A stretch of 64,000 nt of DNA from Microvelia longipes (lineage: Eukaryota; Arthropoda; Insecta; Hemiptera; Veliidae), in assembly GCA_018340805.1 (NCBI GenBank), contig JACMZG010000008.1:16699007-16763006 (forward strand), in the 5' to 3' direction. Made by a program: the position numbers and the translations under genes. Under the pieces are notes generated by a model, which saw nothing but the letters and a program-made list of their open reading frames with translations, made no database searches and was not told the origin of the DNA. Every line of letters begins with the position of its first letter. The first letter of the stretch is position 1. Of the stretch, positions 11,772-22,700 are shown in pieces.

Positions 11772-12474
11772 ACCTAGACGGATTTTCGGAGAGTGTGGCT
11801 TTCGGGCCTAACCCTTCCCAAATACTACATTATCCCATCCAAATTTGATTAAATAAGCCCACTTTTTCTTCTCAAAAATGGGGCTTACTAAAAATTGGGT
11901 TAGTTGCCCCCTATTTTTTACGCAAGTCAGTTTTAATTACCTAAACAGATATTCAGCAAAATAAATCATGAAATTGCAAAGATTAGCATTGGTATTTATC
12001 ATCCTGTACCTCTTACCATAATTTTCATCTTCCATCCACCATAATCTTGATGAGTGCGTAGATGTATGAGTACATCTACATATACCTTGTAAACGCAAAA
12101 CAAGCCAAATAACTCATCCCAATAAGAATGGTCATAGAAACAAAACGTACTTTGAGAGAAACAATAAATTAGAATATAAAAGGCCATTTTTTAAATAAAT
12201 TGTTCACTAAAAAGTAATTCTAGTGATAGCTCGATACATTCTGAATTCACCAGTTAATACAAAGATCTTCAGCTCTTTGAAAACGTTGATTGGTTTTTGC
12301 TTTTGTAATATTTTTTGTTTTATAATTATTTCTTATTAAATAAAATTTTGTCATGTACTTAGCAAATCTAAAGTACATTTAAAGCTTTTTGCTCAAAGAA
12401 TTGCCTTATCAGTTTTTTTTTTAAAATTACCATGCGTCGACAGCAATAGAGAAATCATACAACCACACACTCGC

Positions 12475-12480
<6 letters not shown>

Positions 12481-12571
<91 letters not shown>

Positions 12572-12646
12572 TATATATAATGTGTGTGTGTGTGTGTGTG
12601 TGGTGTGTGTGTGTGTGTATGTGTGTGTGTGTGTGTTTGTGTGTGA
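12481..12646. repeat. Compound microsatellite (CA)n-(TA)n-(TG)n
   Basis: About 32 bp of CA repeats, then about 67 bp of TA repeats with small interruptions, then about 66 bp of TG repeats. Because CA and TG tracts are complementary, the block is a large potential hairpin or cruciform. It lies in the gene 2 intron about 135 bp before the acceptor. Confidence 0.97.
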
Positions 12647-12781
12647 TTAATGGAACTAGTGGCAGCTAAGGTTCATATTTGAAAGCTTGTTTCTTATAGA
12701 GGCAGAAATATTACGAAAAAAATATATCCGAAAATTGTAATGTGCCTTGTCTTAAAATATTTTTTTGTTTTTTTATGACAG

Positions 12782-13286
12782 AAATGATGGTTTAGATGAC
12801 AGTAGTAATAATTTAGAAGATGATTGGAAAGGAATGGACAGTGAAAGCGATAACTTTTTCTCAACTCAACCAAAATATCAGTCTGGGTATCCATATGGAG
12901 ACTACCAATCATTTGGACAACAGCACGTAGGATATCTACCATCAGGATATTCAAATCATAACCAATTGAATCCAACTTCTGGAGGTCAATATCATTCACC
13001 GAACGGAGGATCTAGTGGACATTACCTAGTTCCGTACCATGTACCAGTGAACTACCCGGTGCCACTGAAGATAAGGCAACCCCTACCAATACACATACCT
13101 GTTCCAGTACCTTTAGAGAAAACAATCACAGTTCCAATAGAACGCCCCGTTCATTACCCCGTAGTAAAACCAGTGCCCTATAAAGTCATCAGAAATTTAC
13201 CTTTCCCAGTACCTCAGCATTATCCTGTACCAGTACCTGTCTACAGGACCAAGATAATACTCCATAGTAAACCACGCGATGACTAA
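12782..13286 (+). CDS. Gene 2, terminal exon: Pro/Val-rich cuticular-type protein
   Basis: The exon has a T-rich tract and acceptor TTATGACAG (ending 12781), one base completing a Gly codon from the previous exon, then 167 codons to TAA. The first part is acidic and hydrophilic (NDGLDDSSNNLEDDW), followed by a Tyr/Gly/Ser/Gln/His-rich spacer. It ends in the Pro-Val module: HIPVPVPLEKTITVPIERPV, then VVKPVPYKVIR and YPVPVPVYRTKIILHSK. The EKTITVP[IV]ERPV block is shared almost exactly with gene 3, and the terminal YxTKxIxHSK with gene 1. With the exon at 10941 the known part of the protein is about 203 residues. A cuticle or extracellular-matrix role is inferred from composition and family resemblance. 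Automated pipelines often misname such proteins because of the low complexity. A polyadenylation signal AATAAA lies at 13769-13774. Confidence 0.87.
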
Positions 13287-13387
13287 TTGTAATATAACTC
13301 TCACGCCTGTATCCAGTCACGTTAATGACATTTTCTTAACTAGGTTGTCACTTGTATAAAGCCTTATGCAAACCATTAAGGATCAGT

Positions 13388-13545
13388 ACTAATCCAGTGC
13401 TTACCAATAATCCAGTGCTTCCGAGTGCTAATCCAGTGCTTACCAAGTGCTAATCCAGTGCTTACCGAGTGCTAATCCAGTGCTTACCGAGTGCTAATCC
13501 AGTGATTACCGAGTGCTAATCCAGTGCTAATCCAGTGATAACCTA
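13388..13545. repeat. 22-bp minisatellite in the gene 2 3' region
   Basis: About seven copies of GTGCTAATCCAGTGCTTACC plus GA, with edge copies diverged. The array begins about 100 bp after the gene 2 stop codon and ends well before the candidate AATAAA at 13769. If that signal is used, the array is transcribed within the 3' UTR. Confidence 0.92.
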
Positions 13546-13768
13546 GTAAAACTTTGTTTTAATAGAACTAGAAACAACCCTTGCTTTCGACAACGAGCCC
13601 ATTAATCTAATATAATTTAATTTTTTCTTAAAATATTATCAGCATATAAGAAAATCAAAAGCAAATAGCTGTTCACAGAAATCAGTTGATTGACTTAGTC
13701 AACAACATATTCGTAATTACATCACTGCAGGCAGTGTAATTTGTTGTACGAGTACATTTAATATTGTA

Positions 13769-13774
13769 AATAAA
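13769..13774 (+). terminator. Candidate polyadenylation signal of gene 2
   Basis: This is the first AATAAA after the gene 2 stop, about 480 bp downstream. Such hexamers occur by chance in AT-rich DNA, so support is modest. Confidence 0.4.
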
Positions 13775-14299
13775 ATTACAGTAAATTTAAAACATTTTTG
13801 TGATAATTATTTATTACCAGTTGTCCAGATGAGAGGTAAAGTTAGTAAGATTATTTGAATATTGTTGGCGAAAATTCTATAAGCCTCTACATTAATAAAC
13901 TGCATCTAGATTTTTTATTCATCAACCTTTTTTCATTAATCATCCAAGAATTAATAGCTGTATTTTAAATTGAATTTGAATCATAATCAATCTATACTAC
14001 TATTTAATCTGAAAGCCTACGTTATAGCTGAATCTTATCGCATTCTCTTGAAAAATTAACAAGTAAAGGGTAGTAAATTTGTTTTATTGTACAAAAGAAG
14101 ATAATTACCTTGCAGTCTATTAAAACAAGATGCATTCGGCCTCTTGGCAGCTCTCGGCATTGGCGCCTCCCTGTGTCCTATTTTGTTGTTGTTGTTTTTA
14201 TGGACTTCATTGTTGTGCTGTATTAGGTTTTCGTATTATTAGTCATTGTAAGTAAAATACTGCCACAACATAAGCAAATTTCTAAATGTATTAGTCGAA
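13775..14299. other. Gene 2 downstream spacer
   Basis: AT-rich DNA between gene 2 and the LINE insertion. A GC-richer patch near 14145-14175 resembles nothing I recognise. Confidence 0.35.
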
Positions 14300-14313
14300 A
14301 TGTTTTATATTTT

Positions 14314-16511
14314 TATTTATTTATTTATTTATTGTGGAGCTTAATTAAACATTATTAGCTCCACGCAACAACTATATTAACATTGGTAAGACAAGAAAAC
14401 AACATAAAGGTAAAGGTGTTTTGGATTTGAACTGTTTATATATATTGATTGGGTTAGTTTTTGATAGAAAGTATAAGAAAAATTACTAAGTTGATTAGTT
14501 AGCTAATTAATTATTAAGGACTAATTAGAAGGAGGGATAAACTTTAAAATAAAATTAGAGAAAGGGTGTTTTAAAAATACAGGGGTAAATAAAATTATAT
14601 TAATGCAGAATGGATAAAAAGGTAGGTTGGTAATAATAATTGATGACGTTTTAAATTTCAGCCAAAGTAGCAGTTTCTTTTAGATAAGTAAATAAGTTTT
14701 TGATATTGGTTTCGTCGTCCCCTAAGAGGTCAGGTAAATTTGTGGGAATTTTATGGTTTGTTATCGTTTGTGTCAGCCTAGTACAGTCGATTAGAAAATG
14801 CTTGACAGTAAGTATGTCGTTGCAAAGTCTACATTTTGGCGGTTCTAGGTCCCTCGAAAACAGATAGCTGTGAGTCAGTCGAGTGTGTCCTAGTCTTAAT
14901 CTGCAGAGGACAGTCTCCTCGTGTCGGTTTTGTCGATAGCAAGTCCCCCACTCCCCTATAATAGGTTTGACAGAATTTAGTTTGTTGTTACCTAAGGAAT
15001 CCCATATATGTTGTCACCAAAGTTTCCTAAAGTTGTCCATTGGAAATAGCAGATTTAGCCAGCCTGTCAGCTGTTTCATTCTCTGGGATCCCAGAGTGGC
15101 CAGGTACCCAGCAAAACTTTACATTTAAGTTGTTTGATCTTATCTTTTCTCTAATTTCTATTATGATGTTGTTCTGGCTGTATATATTGTTCATTGCTTG
15201 CAGTCCGCTGGAAGAGTCGGTAAGTATGATTAAGTCCTTTTTGCAATTTTTTATGGCATGCTCTAGCCCTTTCTTTATAGCTTCTAGTTCTATATTAATT
15301 ATAGAACTAAGTTTACTTCCCTTAAACTGTTCGATTTGACCTGAGCTGGTTGTAAATGCGTATCCGGTGCCTTCGTTGTTTTTAGCTCCATCTGTGTATA
15401 TAAATTCTGCATTATTGTAATTTTGTTTGATTTTGTTAAGTTGGAAAATTATTTCCAGGTGTTGCTTTTTGGATTTGAATGAATAGAGATGTCGTGGTTT
15501 CTTCATAAGCCATGGGGCTGTTGTAGTTTCAATGCAGTATTTGAATGTTTGTCTTGGTTTTAGTAAGTTGTCTATTTCATACGTTCTAATCAAGTCTTTA
15601 AGATGATGTCCGATCGGTCTGGTTAAATTAGGTTTTCTTTCATAATTTCTGTGGTATTTTGGTGATTGTATCTTGTGTGTGACGTAGTGATGAGGGAATT
15701 GAAACTTTCTGTAGGCAGAGGCAAGGACAAGTTGGTCCCGACGTAGTTGTAATGGAGGTTCGTTTGCGTCAACTAGAAGAGATGCTATTGGGCTTGTTTT
15801 AAATGCTCCAGTGCATAATCGTATTCCGGCGTTATGTATTGGATCCAGTTTCTGTAGAGTCCTTTCCTTGGCAGATCTATATACTATGGCTCCGTAGTCT
15901 ATTTTGGATCTTATTAATTGTCGGTACAAAGTAGAAGTGTTTGCGATCAGCCCCCCATTTTTGGGCCTGAATGATGCGCAGCAGTTTTAAATCACGTAAA
16001 CATCTATTCTTTATATTTTCGATGTGAGGTTTCTACGACAGCTTTTCATCCAAAGTGAGGCCTAGATATTTAACTTCAGTTACTAATGGGATTTCTTTAC
16101 GTGATAAAAACAGTCTGGGTGTCAGTGGTCTCTTTCTTTGAGCGAATATTATGGCTTTTGTTTTTGTAGGTGAAAAACTCAAACCATTATTTTCAGCCCA
16201 GCTACTTAGCTTGTTTATACACCGTTGTATCGCTGATGTTGCTGATTCTACACTTTTTGACCTGAAGAGCACTGTAAAGTCATCTACAAAGAAGAGTGAT
16301 TCTACACAGGACGGTATTTCATGAGTTGCACTGTGCACAGCCAGAAGAAATAAGGTTACACTAAGCACCGCTCCTTGGGGCACCCCATTTTCCTGGTGGC
16401 ATAAGTCTGAGTATTTGTCACCTATCCTTACCCTAAATGTTCTTCTGCAAAGAAAACTTTGTATGAATTTTGTCATATTACCTCATTATGTCATATTAAA
16501 ACATAAAACAT
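14314..16511 (-). mobile_element. 5'-truncated RNase H-bearing LINE (non-LTR retrotransposon)
   Basis: The insertion runs on the minus strand. It has a perfect 14-bp target duplication ATGTTTTATATTTT (14300-14313 and 16512-16525) and a 3' tail of AATA repeats (14314-14333, read as (AATA)n on the minus strand). It codes for the second half of the reverse transcriptase, RNase H and a C-terminal zinc-knuckle region. The 5' part (ORF1, endonuclease and fingers of RT) is missing, as expected from incomplete target-primed reverse transcription. RNase H plus a terminal Cys/His motif places it near the I, R1 or Jockey-related clades; the exact clade is not resolved. Confidence 0.92.
14651..16476 (-). 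pseudogene. LINE ORF2 remnant: RT, RNase H and CCHC (broken)
   Basis: Reading on the minus strand from 16476, the RT palm motif NGVPQGAVLS is followed by FVDD (in place of the usual YADD) and KYLGLTLDEKL. A TAG then replaces an expected Trp codon near 16033. The frame shifts near 15930-15960, after CLRDLKLLRIIQAQKWGA. It resumes with the thumb region YRQLIRSKIDYG and RNase H, whose catalytic acids are visible: IYTDGA, NIELEAIK, LTDSSSG and WVPGHSGIPENETADRLAK. A second frameshift near 15030-15045 and a TGA for Trp near 15017 precede the last segment. That segment contains CRLC, then KHFLIDC (C-x2-C-x7-H-x4-C), and ends at TAA (14651-14653). The copy cannot encode an active enzyme. Confidence 0.9.
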
Positions 16512-16709
16512 ATGTTTTATATTTTGGCTTCGCAAAAAACTTACATGTTTATCAAGTTTCAACCTCATCCATAAACTTTTTGATATATACAGGATTTTGT
16601 TGTTGAGAAAAGTTTTCATGGTTTTCATATGATTAAGGTTTATTCTAATCCAAGAAAGTGCTTAAAAGTTATGGTGAGGCAAAAAATTGCGCGATGGTCC
16701 GCATGTCGA

Positions 16710-17117
16710 GCGTATTTCCTTTGGAGTGCGTGTTTCCGTGCTTAACAAACCATTTCTTGCTTAAGGTTCTAGTTTATGCTTTATAACTTTAGCAGTTACA
16801 CAATTATCGAGCACTGCTCTTTATTCGTTTTGTCTGTATTTTTTTTTAAAGGAAATGCACATACTTATCCAGTTAGTTATACAAACGAAACGACGCCTCT
16901 AAAATTAGCAGTACGCACTTTTATTTGATCTAGTTTAAAGCTTAGTTAGTGTTTATCTATAAAGGTTATAGCGTATTTCCTTTGAAAAATACAGATAAAA
17001 TGATTAAGGAGCAGTGTTTGATAAATGAATAACTGCTAAAGTCATAAAGCATAAACCGAAACCTTAAGCAAGAAATGGGTTGTTTAGCACAGAAACACGC
17101 ATTTCAAAGGAAATGCG
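16710..17117. mobile_element. Foldback family B, full copy (408 bp)
   Basis: Two inverted arms of about 150 bp (16710-16860 and 16971-17117) share CGTGTTTCCGTGC, CATTTCTTGCTTAAGG and TTTATGCTTTAT segments, around a 110-bp centre. Each arm is bounded by GCGTATTTCCTTTG and its reverse complement, so the arms look like short TIR elements joined head to head. A diverged half copy lies at 51700-52005. Target duplications were not recognised. The element is non-coding. Confidence 0.78.
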
Positions 17118-19112
17118 CCAGAATTATTTTGTGTTTATAGACTTAAATAACGAAAATGAAACGATAAAAAAATATCGTCCATGCCAGAATTCGAACCCAT
17201 GTACCCTGGATGTGAGTACTTTGAGTGCTCTTATTGGCTCCGGACCATTTCCGTTCAACTCATATGTCCAAAAACCTCGTAAACGACTCCCCACTTGAAA
17301 TATGTTGTTTACTGGCAGTATTTTAGGGGTTTCAAATATTAACTATACCTTTTTCTCGACTTTTGGTCACTTTAAATGGTCTAATCGACTTCAGACCGAT
17401 TTTAATAGATTTAAGGCCTCCAAAAACATTGAAAACGATACACTACACGACATTTATTTTGTTTCGACCGTAATTTTGGTTTCCGGCAATTTACATGGTT
17501 TTCATTTTTCGATTTAACATCGAAAAAGTCACTTACACCACTCTAAGTGACCGTAATGTTGGTCGCTTAGAGTGGTTGCATGAACTCCGGACCGGTTTTA
17601 TTTGATTCCGCGTCGAAAAGTATTGACCCTGAATTTTCGCGAAACGTATTTTTTGTGATCAGGGTTTAATTACTAAGTTTAATTACAAAATATTCATTTG
17701 TTCAAGAGATTGCGTGTTTACAAGAAAGTGTCTAGAAATACCAAAAAAAACTATTATGTATCTTCTGATAGAACAAATAAAATTATCTTCAAGTAGTTTT
17801 CCTTAAGTTGTTGTTAGGTTGCGTAAGTTTGTTAACGTATAAAATATATAGTACATATATTTTATCCGATACATTTTGGACGGAATTATTTTATCGGGGA
17901 TCCTATAACAACCTGAATGTCATTATTTTCGTAATTCAATAGAAGAAATGGTATTATTATTAAGAAAGGGTGCATTTTATGAGGGTATAATACTTTTTCC
18001 GGGGACATTTATCTCGGATCTAGTAATCACCCCCTATTGCTGTTCTCCTTGTAATACTGCCAGTGCTTCTTTCTATGATATAATTAACTTTCTGCTAATA
18101 GTAATCAATTGAAGTATAAATATGGTTTAATAATATGTCTTAAGATGTATTTTAGAAAAGGTACTAAAGAAGCCTTTTATTATACATATATGTCTACAAA
18201 ATGATATCAAAATGAAATGTTCTATATTAAACAACTAAATGTTCATTATACTTTTACTTATTTGAAGTATAACTCGAGGACTGTTCTTGTACAGATTACA
18301 GGAGAGTAAGTATTTTAAACAAGAAAAAAACTGTACAAGTACTTCAGACAAGTAGCAGGAAGTAATTGTACATTATATTTCTAAGTTTGAAATGGTCAGA
18401 CATATTAGACATTAGATGAGATCGGTGAAATGCAACCGACTTTCAAATAACGCCTACAGTAAATGAGCTATAATAAATTACACCAGATTTAGTCAAGTTA
18501 TAATGATTATATATTTTAAAATTCTTATTGCCTGTCTGTAAAGAAAAATAGCGAAATATATGAGATAATTTCCATAGTCTTAAATATGATAAATAATGCA
18601 AATAATATTCTGAATATTAAGTTATCTAATTCTACAATTGAAAGAATGCTAAATTTGTGAAAATCATTTAAATTAAAAGGAGAGACGTAATTTTAAGAAT
18701 GAGTAATGGTGAAATACTGTAAAATAATACAAAAATGAATGCACGAGTGGAGATTGCTTCATCTTAAACTGATTTATTCTCACAAATATTATTATATCAC
18801 TTGTTTTAAGTACCTGACAAACTAAATGTAAAATAAATTTAAAGGTATTATGAATCATTCACGTAAAAAACATTTTTTAAGTAGCAGGTATTACCTGTGA
18901 AAATGAACAGTTTATATTTAATATAGAATTAATGGGGTGTCTCTTTAATTAGAAATTTTCTTGTGTCTGGGTTATGTATAAAGACAGATTATTAAGTTTA
19001 AAAAATTGTTTATAGCCGATAAATCCAACTATGCAGGGTGAAACATTTACAGATACACCGAAATTAAATTCTTAAAAATACAGAGGGAAATATACGTCTA
19101 TCCTTTTGAAAA
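17118..19112. other. Non-genic stretch with a tRNA-like box and a hairpin
   Basis: At 17186-17205 the minus strand reads GGGTTCGAATTCTGG, close to a tRNA B-box. It is possibly a SINE remnant, as no good A-box was found. A GC-richer block at 17300-17650 contains the hairpin at 17538-17576. The rest, to 19112, is AT-rich with nothing I can name. Confidence 0.35.
17538..17576. repeat. Hairpin with 13-16 nt arms
   Basis: CCACTCTAAGTGACC and its partner GGTCGCTTAGAGTGG enclose a short GTAATGTT loop, with one mismatch in the stem. The function is unknown. Confidence 0.7.
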
Positions 19113-19126
19113 TAGCCTCTGCCCAA

Positions 19127-19710
19127 GTAGTAGTAGTAGTAGTAATATGGGGGGGGGAGTGGTAGTAACTACCAGGCAAGTAGGCCACGTTGTTGGGCCC
19201 TTTTTGCCAGCTCCCTAAGATAGTGTTCTACTCCTTTTAATTTCAAGTGTAGGTATATTTCATCTAATCTAGACAGAAGAGCCGTGAATTTCTATGGTTC
19301 CTCTCATGCTTTTTTCAAGCAATCATATATATTTTCACTGACTCTTATAGTCTAGTGAAAACTAGGAACAACACGTGCCCTCGCTGTTAAACCAAACCTC
19401 CATACACTTTAAACTACAAGGCTGACACACTAGATATTATATAGAATTTACTATGAGGGTCCTAAATTGTGCCTATACCCAGTTTCATTTAGGGTAAGGG
19501 ATCTTTAATGAGTACCTGACAACGCACAGGCTCGAGACCACCAGCTTTACATCCCTTCTGAAGGACATGGTATGCAGAATTTTTATCTTTCATAAAAATC
19601 CAGAGGCCCGTGCTGGAATTGAACCCATGGCTAAATAAACTCGGAAGTTTAAAGTCCATTCATTCAGTGTATTGGCCGCCTACCTTAACCACTACACCAC
19701 GGGTGACTCT
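19127..19710 (-). mobile_element. tRNA-derived SINE, copy 1 (about 584 bp)
   Basis: The minus strand begins with a tRNA-like head: A-box TGGTGTAGTGGTTAAGG near 19685-19700 and B-box GGGTTCAATTCCAG near 19615-19630. A body of about 450 bp follows, ending in a G/C run and a short (TAC)n tail (19127-19145). The flanks are near-identical direct repeats TAGCCTCTGCC(C)AA at 19113-19126 and 19711-19723, consistent with a LINE-mobilised insertion. The second copy at 44757-45319 matches along its whole length. Confidence 0.88.
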
Positions 19711-19723
19711 TAGCCTCTGCCAA

Positions 19724-22700
19724 TGTAAATAGACTCTTGCGAATTCAAATTATTCAAATTTGCCAGTATTACTTAGGTAAGTATTGCCATAGATGATAAT
19801 TTTTTAACTTCAATTAGTAACTTTGAAACATTAAGTTATAGGATACTGTAATATTGCCTATTCTAGAAACTGCATTAAATTTTAAGAATTTTGATACTAA
19901 TATTACTGTGTATACCATTAATTTTTAATTAAATTATTATTTGACATCTATCAGACTTTTGTTCAAAACTACACGAATTAAAAATATTTTTAAAAAATCT
20001 ATAATACATTCGATCAATAGCGTGATAAAAAGTTACCGGAATTTAGTGATATGTGTATCAAATTTCTTAGAATTCAATGTGATTTCCAATATAAAGCAAT
20101 ATTACTGTATTATATAATTTAACTCTTTTATATTATCAAGAGTAGTATCAAAATTAACACTGCAAATTTAAGTAGTAACAAATTGTGTTACTACTCAATG
20201 TTACCAAAGAAATTATGGAAAATGTGGATAAGAGTCAATTTTTTGATTTCGAAAGTCTAGGAACATGCTTTCTCTTTTTTTATGGATTTAATGTTGGTGC
20301 ATCTAAAATGTTCGATCCATATAGGGTTGTCCATAAAGCTCATCCCACCTTGAGTAGGTTAACAAATGTAATTATGCTATATGTGTTATTTAAAAAATGT
20401 AATTATACTTTTCTGCAAGAATTGCAATTTTCTATAGCATAAATTGTTGGTAAAAAGCTGCATTATTGTTTGTATTATTTAGTTGCTTTTTCGAATAGCC
20501 AAAGATTTATAATTTATTTTCTAAAGTTACAAATACTTTGAGTAGAATAGATATGGTTATATTCTCTCATTGTGAGATGAGAGTGCTACAGTTGATCCTT
20601 TTACAAATCTCTTTTAATTAAACTGAACCCGCATTTCATTATTTTAATGCGGGTTACACACATCACATCCAAAGTGATTTTTCATTAATCTTCGAAACGA
20701 AATCCAGCGCCAACATGCAAATAGATAATTAGAAAACAGCAAATAATTAATTATAAATGCAACATAGCCCCATTTTGCATCCCCCTAAGTTGAGGATAAA
20801 TTTATAAAGCAAGAGTCTTTTAATGGAGGATATATATTACCCAGATCAAGTTATGAGATTTAGTAATCTGCATTAGCATCGAGTACGTCAGCAAATCGAA
20901 ACTTTATTAATATTTTTATAATTCTGATAATAGTACAAATAAAATACGTACGTCGAATGGTAGGGATAAAATTACTTAACTTTTGAACTTAGCGATTACG
21001 GCATATTTAGTTTCTTCGGATCTGAATCAAACTTAACTTTATAAATTACCCAAACCTTATTGTTTATGAAATGCTTATGAAGTATTTCTTAGTTGTAATG
21101 TAATGATTACAACTAATTATGAAGCAATATAGAGAACATTAAAAAATGCTAATGCGAAACATACAAACATACAAAGTGTTCAATTAATTATGCGTATTAA
21201 ATTCTTCTTTTTCCGCATCCTTCATAAAAGCTAAATAGTTTAAAAAGTATGTCACTGCCTTTATTCTAATTATACAGGTACCGTTCTTTACACCGCTCTG
21301 TATATCAGGTTATATTGACTGTTTTTTCATCAATAATCATGTTATATCACTATGTAGTGGATGCTTACAATTTGTCATTTCATTTTTCAAAACAAACTAA
21401 GAGTGATTAGACATCTTTAGGTGGACAACTTGAACAAAGAGCGATACGGCTACAATTCAACAACTATGGAAAACAAACAAAAGCATATTGACTTATAACA
21501 CTTTGTCAAACTCTACACCCAATGACTCTTCAATTGTATCATACTATTATACGAGACTATAACTGCATGCCTAACATACAACACCCATCTTTGGTTTAGT
21601 AAATGTTTTTTTCACAAAATACAAAAGATCAAAACAAACAAAAAAGGCTATAAAATCCCTATTATAAAATCAGTTTCGAAAATTCATTTTTTAATAGACT
21701 GCAAAGTAATTATCTACTCTTGTATAATCAATATAGAACAAATTTATTTTGCTTTGCTTGTCAATTTTTGAAGATATTATGACGGGATCTAGCTATAAAG
21801 TTGATTTAAAAATCAAATAATAATAGAGATTGATTATGATTCAGATTCAATTTAAGATAGAGCTATTAAGCCTTGGCTGATTAAATATGTTGACGAAATA
21901 GTTGATTAAATTAATCCATAAAATTATAGATTAAAGATTTATTATGGTATAGTACGTTTCTCTACGCATAATATTTAATCAGTCGTGCTTGTTAAATCTT
22001 ATAAAGTGATAAAGGATGTTTTAAAAGTATCAATATTAGAGTCCATTCTGCAACTAATATGAAGATTAATTTAATAATGATAAAAGCTGCAATAAAGCAA
22101 TTAAAATTATAACCTTAAAGTTTCAAAATTAAAACTTATACTTGGCTAATCATGAGTTATTGTTATTATAGTAGTGCGAGAGACACATAGGAAGTGAAAC
22201 AAGTAAAATAATATACTACATCTGAGAACCGTTCGATCATTCAACATTCGTCATCATTTATGGCTTGACATATTGTTATGACCAACCCTGTTTGGCTAGT
22301 CTAGCTCTACAGCTGAAACTTCATGGTTAAAAATGTTAAATACAACACCAATATGATTTATGTTTGCTAAAGCAACATGAATAAATCATTAGACGTTTAA
22401 AAATACAAACATGCTATGTCTTTGCTCACGTCACAAATAAAATTAAATTAATATTACCATTTGATGGTATTGATACATCGTGCTACAATGAAATTTATAA
22501 CGTTTTTAAATAAATTATAAATAAATAAATTTTTTATTCTTCCAGGAAGTCGATATACAACGTTAAATGAAAGTAATAGGAAAATGATTATGTAGAAATA
22601 TTTCTATAAAAAATAGCCCGTCATGTACGTGATGAATTTACAGACTGTTTACTTCATGTTATCCTCCGTCATCTGATTATTCCATACTTCTCTGTGATAT

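Noticed and set aside
13355..13390. TATAAAG with TCAGT 30 bp downstream
   Set aside because: It lies in the probable 3' UTR of gene 2 and leads into a minisatellite with no coding exon.
6368..13545. CRISPR-like arrays at 6368-6577 and 13388-13545
   Set aside because: The units are contiguous without unique spacers and the sequence is eukaryotic, so these are minisatellites.
20185..20442. 85-residue open frame
   Set aside because: No recognisable domain, AT-typical codons, and no promoter or splice evidence.
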